DNA of 64,000 nucleotides from Chelydra serpentina (lineage: Eukaryota > Chordata > Testudines > Chelydridae). The notes beneath the pieces are model-generated. The model saw nothing but the letters and a program-made list of their open reading frames with translations. It was not told where the DNA came from and made no database searches. The DNA is taken from contig JBAIAC010000048.1 of the NCBI GenBank assembly GCA_037349315.1, positions 35,528,501 to 35,592,500 of the forward strand, in the 5' to 3' direction. Positions 12,008 to 23,022 of the stretch are shown in pieces. Every line of letters starts with the position of its first letter. Position 1 is the stretch's first letter. The translations under genes and the position numbers were made by a program.

Positions 12008-12215
12008 GGCACCCACCTTTACCCAGTTCCTAGAGCTCAAGGCAAAACCCTTTTAATTTAGGCACCCACCCGTACCCTGTTCCTAGGGCTCAGGGTGTAA
12101 CCTTATGCTCTTAGGGCACCCACCTTTACCCAGTTCCTAGGGCTCAAGGTGTAACCCTCTTAATTTAGGCACCCACTCTTACCCTTTTATGGGCTCAGGG
12201 CATAACCTTACATTC
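12008..12215. repeat. tandem repeat, about 53 bp x 4
   Basis: Units start at 12008, 12061, 12115 and 12168, each with GGCACCCAC, then TACCC, GTTCCTAGGGCTCAGGGTGT or a variant, and AACC. Units 1 and 3 resemble each other more than units 2 and 4, which suggests growth by a 107-bp doublet. The repeat lies within the LTR. Confidence 0.85.
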
Positions 12216-12319
12216 TGTGGGTTTGCGGAGTCTTTTACCAGTTAAAGAGCCTTACACAGTAATATCCTACTTAACCTCTATTTATTAACAATCACCAAAG
12301 CAGAATATACACTCTAAGC

Positions 12320-12652
12320 CAGTGGTTCTCAACTGTGGTCCACCGCTTCTTCAGGGAAAGCCCCTGGCGCACCGGGCCGGTTTGTATACCTGCCACATCC
12401 GCAGGTTCGGCCGGTCACGGCTCCCACTGGCCACGGTTCGCTGCTCCAGGCCAATGGGGGCTGCGGGACGTGGCACGGGCTGAGGGATATGCTGTCCACT
12501 GTGTCCCGCAGCCCCCATTGGACTGGAGCGGCGAACCGCGGCCAGTGGGAGCCGGGACCGGCCGAACCTGCGGACGTGGCAGGTACACAAACTGGCCCAG
12601 TGCACCAGGGGCTTTCCCTGAAGAAGCGATGGACCACAGTTGAGAACCACTG
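12320..12652. mobile_element. hAT MITE, palindromic, 333 bp
   Basis: The termini CAGTGGTTCTCAACTGTGGT and the inverse (ACCACAGTTGAGAACCACTG) are flanked by a perfect 8-bp duplication CTCTAAGC (12312-12319 and 12653-12660). Nearly the whole element is an inverted repeat (for example CCGCAGGTTCGGCCGGT against ACCGGCCGAACCTGCGG). It is GC-rich against an A+T-rich background. The frames of 102-174 codons that cross it on both strands are by-products of the palindrome. Confidence 0.95.
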
Positions 12653-13341
12653 CTCTAAGCATACAATGCTCACCATTCCCAATAAGGTAGATGAACTTTT
12701 CTTGATGGCCAGTCAGGATCAAGTCATCTAGGGAACTCCAGCTTCTGCATGGTGTCATCAGAAGAGTGTTGAGGTCTGGTAGTTCTGATCTTGGGGCTGG
12801 GTCCTGAAGTTGGTTCCTTTTGGGCCCCAGTTTATATAGTGAAACTTGAGTCCTGCTTAGCTGTACCTTAACCAATCATTTTACTAAACAATTGTCTAAC
12901 CAATCCTAACATTTTGTGGAACAATTTTTAACCAATCATACCCCACACCTTAATTGATTTAGACCTAGCAAAATTAGTTACGCAACAGACAGAAACAATC
13001 AAAGAACCAGACAGAAACCATACAGATAAACAATAGAGAAGTAGGGACCATAAAGGCAAAACAAGAAAGTAGGGATTTCACAATCACACCTTGTTGATAA
13101 GTGATTTCTTATCAAACAGAATGCCATCAAACAAACTTTTCTTTAACCATGTTAAGATCTGTTTATCTGGTGGTGATGGGTACTATGAGGACAGGATCAC
13201 CTTCTTAACTGCCCGATAGTACATTGTTTTAATGTAATTTAGATGGAATGTGAGGATGTGACTTTCTGCTTCCTGGCTCATGGCTGCTACTCTCCTAATT
13301 TGGCTGCAGACAAAGGCCTCAGACCTTATAATATGGCTACA

Positions 13342-14364
13342 GGAAAAGGCCTTATCTTTAAACCTGAAGCTATCTATGTAATGATGTATGGGGAGGGGGA
13401 GGGAAATCCAGTCAGATGATTCTTTTTTCTTATGACTCTTATTTTTTCCATAACAAACTCAGTGGCATCGTCATAGGAAAGCATAATCCCAATCCTTTAA
13501 TTTCAACAGTCTCTATTTGCCCGTCTTTCCATCATACCGAAGTAGTTATAATGCAGCATCGCTGTGGTGTCCAAGCACAGAAAATACCTTCCTTCTTCAG
13601 CAAGGATTTACACAGTACTCAGGAAATAAAGAACTTCTGGGATCTCCAATTTTATCAACTCCTGGCTGCCTGGTAGATTGAATTAACTTGTTCCCTGCTT
13701 TGGCTGAACTACATGTTACCAGTGCCTTTTGACACCCTTCTTCCCTGGAGGTGTTTCAAGACTTGTCAAAGTAGGTAATTTCCAGTCTAATAGATCAATT
13801 TTCTTAGAGTCTTTGAGAGCTATTTGGCAAATCAGTCCATCAAATCCCCTTTACCAATATTCTCAAGGACTGACCAAACTCTGTTAACGTTTTCCATTAA
13901 TTTGATACATGTCCAGCTTGTTTTTAATCATGATGAATTCATAAATTGTAATAGCCAATTTCTTGACCACAGTTAGCCTGTCACTGTTTGTGGAAGGTAC
14001 TGGACTGATAACCATGGAGACTGTCTGCTATCTAGCCAATAAACACATACACTATAGATAACAGCAACACTCTATTCTAGTATACAGAGCCAGATTTTCA
14101 AAGATGTGCATACACAACTGTGCATGCCTCATCTGTGCATGTTTGACTGAGCGTACCAATGATCAGACACCTAACTAGCCATTTGTGTGCACAGATACCC
14201 AATTTGCTCTGCAATCATGATATCTATGTGAACAAATTAGGCATGCACAGTTGGGCATGTGTTGTTGCATGCATGCATCTCTTTGAAATCTTGTTCATAA
14301 TGTTAGATAAGAATCTCAAGAAGTTGGAGTCACAGACAGTCCCCTTGGACACTCCAGTCTATCG
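13342..14364. other. A+T-rich DNA, nothing recognised
   Basis: No gene seen. A purine-rich patch lies near 13389-13403, and ATGCATGCATGC-type alternating purine-pyrimidine sequence lies near 14266-14279. Confidence 0.4.
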
Positions 14365-15120
14365 TGCCGTCCAGGCAAGCTGCACTTAGTGATAAAAGGT
14401 CACTTACACCAAAGATCACAAAATATCCAGGTTGCTCTCAGTCCTAAGAGACCAGTCACTTACCACAGGTCAATTTGTACCTCAGATCTCACACCAAAGA
14501 CAACACTTGTAGCCAATCCCATAGTAAACTAACTAAAGATTTATTAAGTAGGGAAAAGAAATGATAAAGTTATTTATAGGTTTAACAAGGAACATATGCA
14601 GACATATGAGTTACAGTCTATGGTTCCAAAAGCTGACAGAGATGTAGTAATCTGTCAGCACTGATTGTCTGTTAGGGCTAGCCCAGGTTGACCGTGGGGA
14701 TCTCTGCTTTTGTTTCCTAGCTCCTGCCCTGTGAGAGCCCAAACAGCAAAGAGATGAAGAATTTTCACATCAGCTATCTTTCCTTCCTACCTCCAGAATT
14801 CAAGTTTATGGGATGAGCTTCCTTGCACCTTTATGGGTGTCAGAGGGCCATTAGCCCAATCTTTGTATCATGATGCTTCACAGTGGCCCACTTAGTTTTG
14901 ATAGTCCTCTTGATGGACAGGGGAACTGCTCCTCCTAGTTGACAAATTCAGATCAGGCATTTTTACAATCATACAGCAAAACGTTCACATTACCTTACAG
15001 CATGGGATAAAGACATTACAAGTAAGATGAATGCACGCAGCAATTTACAAGCATTTTAAAGAGTCTAAACACTAAACACGTCCTTACACAGCTAACACCT
15101 ATCTTGAACAATACTTACAA
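14365..15120 (-). mobile_element. LTR-like block, minus strand
   Basis: Read on the minus strand, AATAAA (14540-14545) is followed by about 170 bp ending in GCAGCTTGCCTGGACGGCA, which resembles the R-U5 end of an endogenous retroviral LTR. The upstream side (14550-15110) would be U3. The limits are approximate and no target duplication was seen. The assignment rests on signal order and recollection of similar turtle repeats. Confidence 0.4.
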
Positions 15121-15221
15121 ACAGGTGAGCTGATCTGGTTTCCAGCTGTGAATTTGTCAGAGCTCAGCAGACACCTATAGCTTTGGCAAGAGGTTGCACC
15201 TGATCCACCAGCATCAAACTG

Positions 15222-15432
15222 AAGCAAAAAAGAGTCCTGTGGCACCTTATAGACTAACAGATGTATTGGAGCATAAGCTTTCATGGGTGAATACCCACTT
15301 CTTCATGCATCTGAAGAAGTGGGTATTCACCCATGAAAGCTTATGCTCCAATACATCTGTTAGTCTATAAGGTGCCACAGGACTCTTTTTCGCTTCTACA
15401 GATCCAGACTAACACGGCTACCCCCTGATACT
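15222..15432 (-). mobile_element. palindromic SINE-like unit, 211 bp
   Basis: It is flanked by a perfect 13-bp direct repeat CAGCATCAAACTG (15209-15221 and 15433-15445). On the minus strand it begins with the head ATCAGGGGGTAGCCGTGTTA. A near-perfect inverted duplication follows: AGAGTCCTGTGGCACCTTAT through GTGGGTATTCACCCATG is repeated inversely around a loop of about 10 bp (15303-15314). The head lies outside the palindrome, so the unit is head, inverted tail, loop, tail. Confidence 0.9.
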
Positions 15433-15445
15433 CAGCATCAAACTG

Positions 15446-16185
15446 CATCACTTACAATATCTAAAACTCTGAACTGACATCTGGTATGTAGTAGGTACAA
15501 ATACACTGGAATCAATTGACTTTACACCAACAGGGGACTTAATCTAATCTTGAAATATCTTACTTTTGTCCTGTTTTGTTTTCTAGATGGTGGTGACTAT
15601 ATTATATTCTTTAAATTGCAGTGTGAATAGAACAGTTGATCAACTGTACCAGGACCTTTTTGCATAGCATTGTTAATATATACAATGTTTCACACAGAAA
15701 TTGCCATTATACTTAAAAGACATACTTGACATTCTGAAGAGTATCCTGATCATACAAGTACCACCAAACATACTTATGCTTCTGTGGGTCTAATATTCAT
15801 GTCTCTAATCATAGCCTATGTGCATTGCATTTTTGACTGTTAATCAACTGCATTAATGAAAAAAATGGTGGAAATTAAGGAAACTAGTAGCAGGTCCTAT
15901 GAGAAAAGATAAAAAGAAGAAACTGAGGGTATGAAGAATGGAAAATCTTAAGAGATTTGGAGGCACAATTTGACCCTGAAGAAGCAATTTGACCCCGAAA
16001 TAAAACCATGAAGAACCAACAGAGTCACTGTGTTGAAGCAAAAAATACATTCAGGAACTGGAAAGAGGAGTACTGTTAGGATATAAATATAAGGGCAAAA
16101 AAATTCTAAATCATCTAAATTACTTAGAAGCCTAGGTCCCAGTGATTGTCAATGAGAGCAAATGAGCCTTACTAATGATAACAAA
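15446..16185. other. A+T-rich DNA, nothing recognised
   Basis: Unique-looking sequence. GAAGCAATTTGACCC is repeated in tandem-like fashion near 15965-15995. Confidence 0.35.
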
Positions 16186-16305
16186 AATTGTAAGGTCTTT
16201 GGGGCAGGGACTATAATGTAGTATGTGATTGAATAGTTCCTAGCACAAAGGCCTCAGCCTGGTTAGCTTCCAGGTGCTACGGCAATATAAATGTTAAATA
16301 ATAAT
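16186..16305 (+). mobile_element. CORE/MIR-like SINE 3' part
   Basis: The order GTCTTTGGGGCAGGGACTAT, a TAGTTCCTAGCACAA block, GGTGCTACGGCAATATAAAT and a TAATAATAAT tail matches the 3' half of the amniote CORE-SINE relics whose reverse complement is seen at 37893-38170 and 53545-53775. Confidence 0.65.
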
Positions 16306-17818
16306 AATCATTATATAGAAGAATCAGTTCCCACTTTGAAAGCTGTGCTAGCTAAAGGGAAGTGAAAAGCCTTTGATATTGTAAATTCAAAATCTGTAAT
16401 CTTGGAGCTTGCCAGCACTATAGCAGTAAGGGAGTTAAATATTTATTTGGAAGGATATGCATAAAATATCACGTCATCACTCTATGATGACAATTTTTTT
16501 TAATTTTTAAAACCCTTTTCTTTCGTTTAATATACTAGATGCATCTCATTTTGCTAGAAAAGTAAAAGAATCAAGATGTGAAAATGCTCACCCTAACAGT
16601 AAACTGCAAATTCATTTTTATTAAATATACCAATGAGATCTCTGGTACTTTTAAAACTAATTCTAAATGACTAGGAAATAATTTGATTCTAAATAAAATG
16701 TTTATGCAGCAGCATTTGCTTAGTAAGTGGTTTTTTGCAACATACTATTTAGCCCTATTTCTGTCACTTCCTCTATTCCCACTGGCTACAGTGACACCTG
16801 CTGGAGGAGAATGTGATCTTATCAAACGTAGAGAGTCTCCCACTTTGTTGACATTAGCAACAAGCTGCAGCATATGAAGACTTTTCACAGAGATGTACCC
16901 AAAAGTTGAGCAGAAATGTTGTGATAATTGAACATGTGAACCACAGGTTGATAAAGTTTCAGTAACCGTATCACTGGCCACCCACAAACAATATTTTAGC
17001 AAGTAGCAGATCTGAAACACAATAAATGGATTATTTAAAAAAAAAGTTTTTTCTAAAGATTTTTTAATATTTTTTTCATTTCACACATTCCAGTACAACA
17101 CATCTAAGCCATTCACATTAGTCAATGAGTCATAGCTCTTACTTCCATCTCATTTTATTGAGTTTCCCCAATGTACACCAGAAAAATTTGATATAATTTG
17201 AAAATTGTTGCACTAAATCTCCTTATATTAAAGCAAAATAAATACCAGCAAGATACAAAATCAATGGCAAGTGATTAAAGAAGCATTGGATAGTCAGGTA
17301 ACAAAGTATTTTTAATCCATGTGTACACAAATAAATGAGTCCATAAAATAAATATCTAGTAATATCTGAAATTAATATTATTTTTATGGCTGGAGTAAGT
17401 CTGCACACCTAAATATAGTCTCTGAAGTAGTAACTGAGGAAAACGTGAGGAAAAACAGATAGAAAGAAATGGAAAAAGGTGGCCCAGCACAGATGTATCT
17501 CTACAAGAGCATATCAGTCATCCAGTTTTCAAATACTAAAGCTGTAGAGTACATTACTTCCTATTTTAATGCATAACAACACAAATATCTACTATCTAAG
17601 CAGCAGCACTGATGTCATGTATAACACTGTTTGCACCACTCTGAAGTCCAAATCCTTTTCACCTGCATCATGTGTGAATGGTCCCATTAAGGTCAATGTG
17701 ACTTCTCACATAGGGTTAGATGAATTTGTCCCTTAATGGACAGAAAGTATTTCAAGTGAATAACCACATCATAATAGCCTACAAAAGTCATGTTGTTCTG
17801 TGATTGAACACCAAGGCC
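16306..17818. other. A+T-rich DNA, nothing recognised
   Basis: No gene seen. Poly-A and poly-T patches occur at about 16494-16501 and 17036-17044. Confidence 0.4.
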
Positions 17819-17903
17819 CAAATTCCACAGCTCAGATACATCCGTTTTACTCCATTGAAGCTGATGGAGCTGTTCTGATTTACACCATCTGAGGATCTGA
17901 TCC
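17819..17903. mobile_element. palindromic MITE relic
   Basis: Left GGCCCAAATTCCACAGCTCA and right TCTGAGGATCTGATCC are degenerate inverted ends around TCCATTGAAGCTGATGGAGC. It is the same family as 2671-2743 and 18784-18874. Confidence 0.45.
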
Positions 17904-18783
17904 TAAGAGAGAGAACATGAAATAGTTATACATGGAGGAGGATGCTGTAGACAAATCTGTGAAGAAACACACGGAATGGTTTATATATTTCAGACTATTA
18001 ATAAAATGGGGCAAGAGCTGCAAATTCAAAATCAACATGTGGCACTTGGATAGTCAATGCTATTGAGATTGCTATTTTGATATTCATTAGGCTCTGCTAC
18101 TTAAAGTGAACCCGATGCAGGACAAGTCACTGGAGAACTGACACAAAGTGAATATGGCAAACGGAAATTGAAAAATGTTGGATTGTTAAAATTAATGTGG
18201 AATGATAGGCATTTCAAATACATCAGCTTACTATTTCACCTGCTCTATCCCTTTATCAAATTTCATCACACAATAATATGAAAGACGTGCTGCTGTCATG
18301 GCACCAGTATTCATGAAAAGTATGAGAAGAACTGGGTTTTTGAAAGCCTTGATGTAATTAACCTTGAGAAGATGAATGCATCAGTGAAATGCTGTGAATC
18401 TAGATATTGCAAAATATACATATTCCATGCTTTAGATATATACCGTGATAATCCTTTTGGTGGAATGAGGCCAAACGTTTACTAGCACCAGGATAGTTCT
18501 AACCAAATGAAGAAAGCCTAAGAGCTAGGTGTGTAGTGAAATGAAACCAGATGGACTAGATCTAGACATTGCCCCTGATATACCTGTCTCAAAGCATGTG
18601 AGATCTCTCCAAAAATGTCATCTAGGAGTGACTTTCATTCCAAAGGAAAATCCAGACCTTTACTGGGAGCAGCAACCAGCAGCTCATACAAGAAGGACTA
18701 GACCAGTTCAGTCACTGGGAAATGCACATTATAAGTCGCACGCTGACCCCGATAGAAAGTAATGCATCAGTAACAGGTAACAT

Positions 18784-18874
18784 GGGCCAGGTCCTCAGCT
18801 GGTGTAAATCAGCGTAGCCACATTGAGAAATGGAGCTACGCTGATTTACACCAGCTAAGGATTTGATTCCACGG
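18784..18874. mobile_element. palindromic MITE, best-preserved copy of its family
   Basis: GGTGTAAATCAGCGTAGC is matched inversely by GAGCTACGCTGATTTACACC, and CAGGTCCTCAGCTGG is matched by CCAGCTAAGGATTTG. The loop is an imperfect CATTGAGAAATGG. The target duplication is not clear. Confidence 0.65.
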
Positions 18875-19984
18875 TTGAATTTCCTTACTTGCAAAATGCA
18901 TCACTAAGAAAGGGACTTATATTAACAGCTTGTTACTATGTTCCCAATCATTGTGATGCTTGTAAAGATATACTGAGAGTAATCTTAGGAAAATCTCATT
19001 TTGAAACAAAAATCTATAAATATTGTTAATATGCTTGACTAGACTAGGCTATAGAAGCACGTGGCAGCCACCTCAAATTTGATTTGTAACTTCTGCAAGG
19101 TAAACTGGTTGGGAACACAGAAGTTAATAACCTACACAAAACATCTATCCGGATCTGAGCTCTAAAGCTGAAGTAGATTAAGTGATTTTTACGTAGTTCT
19201 ATTTCATTGCTTTCCATAAAATTAGCCAATAAGCTTTTTCATCATATCCTAGGAAAATAAACCCTTTGAGTAAGAATATGACCTGGCTTACACTTTTGCA
19301 AACTCTGTTGAAGCTAATGGAGTTTCTTGGGTTTTAGAACAGTCAAAATGAAGTAGGAATCTTGCCCTTTAACTTTTGAGGCCCGATCATGAACCATTTC
19401 CTGAACGTTTACTATGAACTCTAATTTCATGTAAGTTATACATAATTCCCAATTGATCAGCATTTTGAGCTCTGGAAGTAAGAAGAAGGCTTAAATCTAT
19501 CTTCTCAGTCAATAGATTCTGAAGCAAGTGCAAAATATAGAATTACTTTGTGCATACACTGTAATCAAAAATGTGGTGTAAAGTTTACATGAAATTTTAG
19601 ATTAAGTAAATTCAAGTTACAAAAATATACACTTCAAAATATGAAATTATTCATTTGTTTTGGGTCTCCTCTATATGTATAAACAAATGCTGTTAGGAAA
19701 TAATCATAACTCCCTTATAATATATTATGGCCTATTACCCACATTTCAGAGAGTCCAAGTTGGAAACTATAAAAAAAATTATTATAGGTGAAGATATACA
19801 TATTCACTTAAATGAAATACCCAGACGAATATAGTATTTGTTGTGAAACTTTGTGTAGTATTTAATAGGCTCCAAGTTTTCAAACACTTAAACTCATGCT
19901 TAACTTTATGCATGTGAACATGCCCTGATCCCACAATGAGCTTTGCCTGGGCAGATCTCTGTGCACACACAGAAACATATTGAT
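18875..19984. other. A+T-rich DNA, nothing recognised
   Basis: No gene or repeat recognised. GTTGAAGCTAATGGAG near 19310 may be another MITE relic. Confidence 0.35.
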
Positions 19985-20097
19985 CTTAGCTTGTAAACAT
20001 TTTAGGACAGAAATCAAGTTTTCAAATATATTTGTACAGCACCTAGCACAAACAACAACTCTGGGTATTAGCATAATAGAAGTATTAAGTAATAATA
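19985..20097 (+). mobile_element. CORE/MIR-like SINE 3' part
   Basis: AGCTTGTAAACATTTTAGGACAG, TTTGTACAGCACCTAGCACA and the ATTAAGTAATAATAATA tail follow the same order as 16186-16305. Confidence 0.6.
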
Positions 20098-20284
20098 ATA
20101 TAGTTTAAAATGTGGTGTCTGTACATTTTCCTTCTAGGCACTGCAGGATGAGAAATGAGATTTTTGCTTTGCTTTGTTTAAAAAAAGTAATAAAACAAAT
20201 ATTTCAGGGGAATCTCACTCTTATATGGGTAACATTTTACCACCCATTTATCCCACATCCCAACTCAAATTTAGACTTGAAATT

Positions 20285-20845
20285 AGATGAAGGTTTCTAA
20301 CCATCAGAGGAGTGAAGTTCTGGAACAGCCTTCCAAGGGAAGCAGAGGGAGCAAAATACCTATCTGGCTTCAAGATTAAGCTAGATAAGTTTATGAAGGG
20401 GATGGTTTGATGGGCTAACATGATCTTGGCAATTAATTGACCTTGGACTATCAGTGGTAAATAGGCCCAATGGCTGGTGATAGGATGTTAGAAGTTACTA
20501 CAGAGAACTTTTTCCTGGGTGTCTGGCTGGTGAGTCTTGCCCACATGCTCAGAGTTCAGCTGATCGCCATATTTGGGATCGGGAAGGAATTTTCCTCCAG
20601 GATAGATTGGCAGAGGCTCTGGAGGTTTTTCTCCTTCCTCTGCAGCATGGGGCACGGGTCACTTGCGGGAGGATTCTCTGCATCTTGAAGTCTTTAAACC
20701 ATGATTTGAGGACTTCAATAGCTGCGACATAGGTGAGAGGATTATTCCAGAAGTGGGTAGGCGAGATTCTGTGGCCTGCATTGTGCAGGAGGTCAGACTA
20801 GATGATCATAATGGTCCCTTCTGACCTTAAAGTCTATGAGTCACC
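20285..20845 (+). mobile_element. CR1-clade LINE, 3' end (older family)
   Basis: It begins with the C-terminal RT region (GTGAAGTTCTGGAACAGCCT, then TTCAAGATTAAGCTAGATAA, as in other CR1 ORF ends). It continues through a long 3' UTR with TGGCTGGTGATAGGATG, GGGATCGGGAAGGAATTTT and GCAGGAGGTCAGACTAGATG, and ends TGGTCCCTTCTGACCTTAAA. The order corresponds to the end of the young CR1 at 42078-43865, but the UTR is longer and the tail is different. Confidence 0.75.
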
Positions 20846-22345
20846 TTACCTTGTCAAAGCAAAAGATGGCTAATAGACTAGAGAGATCCTACATCACTCA
20901 CGTGATTGGCTAGCATGCCAACAGTTTCCACACACATTTCTTAAGTACAAACAAATTACAGCTTTCTTTAGTCCTTCCTCCAGTCACAATGAAGAAATTT
21001 TGTGCTTAATATATATTTGTTGCTCAGGCAGAGACACCAGGGCTGGACGCTCTATTACATTTATTATTATGTATATGTCTCTGATCTAGCAAAGCACTTA
21101 ACTGCACATTGACCTTTAAGCACATGAGTAGTCCCAAAGATGGATCAGGGCCAGAGAACTCAACATCTTGCAGGATCAGGCTTCAAGTGTGTGTGATGCT
21201 TTACAGATTAATGAAAGGCAGACCCCTGCCCCTAAGAGCTCACGCTAGAATAACAAAGACAGAGATGACAACAGATGAGGGTGAGATTTGCATTGCATAA
21301 GATAGTGATGTTATACATGTGAATTTTTAATGGTTTTGTTAGGCTTAGTTTGGTACTTTATAGATTTTTTAAAATGTGTTTTATTAAACTAGCAAACTAG
21401 CTGAAAACGTGCGCTAAGATTAGGATACTTTGAAGGAGGAGAGGGAAGCTGAATGGCGGAGATTAGCCCAGTCCTGGAGGGTAGCAGCATGGAGGAAAGT
21501 GCAGAGATGCTTGTGGAAGAAGGAAACAAAAGGGGTCCAGGTAGTTGATACGGAGAGGGGAGAGGAGTTTGGTGAGGTGAATGATGAGATGTAGATGGGG
21601 CAAAGGTTTCTACAGATCTGAAGGTGTGACCAAGGTGTTTGAATATATATTGCAGTGACAGATAGCCAACCTGATATGCCATGTGCTTTGAACTATTACT
21701 AGGTAGGGGGGTAGTGAGGCATCAGCTTGGTGAAACACCCCAGCCAATGGCATTTTGCTATTTAACTTCTTCAGACTCAAATCTCTTTAACATGGAAGAC
21801 AGGGAGTCCATCTTGTAGTGACAAATAGACTTAATCTGCAAGATCTGTCACTATTTTTACCACCATGAACACATTTAAAAATAGTAGTGAAAAGCAAGAA
21901 ATTTTGCACATTTTGTAACTTTGGGCAATTTTGTCCTATTCTGTGAATGATCTTCAGGATTCTGTACAGCTCAAATAATGTAGCTGTCCTGTGCAGTTTA
22001 CAGAGAATTGGAATTAATCAACCTGTTTCTCTGCCCTCAGTTACTCAATGAATCAGTCTGTAGTCTGGGTTGGAGAAGCTAAAAAGTGAGTCAGCATCTT
22101 AGGAAAAGAAGAAGAAGAAGAAGAAGAAGTAAAATCAAGCAAGCACTTCCATTTTTGAAGCCAGCATTTATATATTATTTTAATTTAAAAAAAGAGCAGA
22201 TCAGCATATATGCCACACATCAGACAGTGAACCATATGCAATTGCCATCAAATATGAACTCATATCGTATCACTGATCAAGGGCAAAGCAGCAAGGGAAA
22301 TCACGAGTCCCAAATGTACTAAAGAAATGCTACAGCAGGTTGTAT
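20846..22345. other. mixed A+T-rich DNA with SINE relic and GAA tract
   Basis: A minus-strand CORE-SINE-like piece is possible at about 21052-21280 (TTATTATTATGTATA, GATGCTTTACAGATTAATGA, CAGACCCCTGCCCCTAAGAG). A (GAA/AAG)8 microsatellite is at 22106-22129. No gene is seen; the frame at 21389-21682 has no recognised domain. Confidence 0.4.
22106..22129 (+). repeat. (AAG)8 microsatellite
   Basis: Uninterrupted AGA/AAG trinucleotide run. Confidence 0.9.
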
Positions 22346-22349
22346 TTAT

Positions 22350-22690
22350 GAAATCAAATAACTAGAGGAAAAGACCATGAAGAAATGGCCCGTTCTCAGC
22401 ATGGAAAGAGGTTGATAGCATTCAAAATATTTTTCAACAAGCTGGAAGATACAGTGAAGAGCAAGGTGAGAAAACTTGCTGATGGCACATAAATACGTAA
22501 GGATTAGTCAAGATTAAGGAGGACTGGGAAGAACTCCAAAAAACCTAACACAATTAGGTGAAATGGTGCCATTTGGTACAATGGTAGGTTGAATTCAACA
22601 TAAATGAGCGGCAAGGTAATGACACTGGAAGGAACAATTTAAATCCTTTAAGATGCAGGCTCTTGTAAAATCACTCTTTGACTCTGTGAC
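22350..22690 (+). mobile_element. decayed LINE fragment (CR1-clade)
   Basis: Conceptual pieces such as KIKEDWEELQKT and VEFNINERQGND resemble the RT region after the ADD motif in CR1/L3-type LINEs. Stops interrupt every few codons. Boundaries are approximate. Confidence 0.45.
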
Positions 22691-23022
22691 ACTGTATTCA
22701 TTTTCTCTGTTAATGCTACAAAGTACGGATCCTGCAGTCCTCATGCCAGAAGAGCTCACTTCTGTGGGATACATATTCTGAGGACAATATGAAGTTTGCA
22801 ATCCTGTATTTATATAATATACATATTAATTCCTATCTTAATAATAATATCTTAAATGATCTGTTTGAATAATCTAACACCCTCTTCCCAAATTTACCTT
22901 TCTCCCTTTGTATTTCATTCAGTTTGGCCAAAGACAATAGTCTTGTCAGTTTCACCTTCTGGCTCTCCTATACTAGTACAGCATTGATTGGGTTGCACAT
23001 AGGTCAGGTGACTGTTTTAAAC

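Larger units (their letters stand above)
11969..13341 (-). mobile_element. solo LTR, minus strand, with internal tandem repeat and hAT insertion
   Basis: Ends are TGTTACCC on the left and GGCTACA on the right. Read on the minus strand it starts TGTAGCC, has several CCAAT/ATTGG boxes (about 12869-12930), a TATA box ACTATATAAA (12831-12840) and AATAAA (12281-12286), with a 53-bp tandem repeat nearer its 3' end. This is the U3-R-U5 order. The distance from TATA to AATAAA is normal once the 333-bp hAT at 12320-12652 is removed. No gag or pol flanks it. A clear target duplication was not found, so the limits are tentative. Confidence 0.55.

Noticed and set aside
12008..12215. possible CRISPR-like regularly spaced repeat
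   Set aside because: The units are contiguous 53-bp tandem repeats without distinct spacers, in a vertebrate LTR.
12351..12875. 174-codon minus-strand frame
   Set aside because: It reads through the palindromic hAT MITE at 12320-12652 and LTR sequence.
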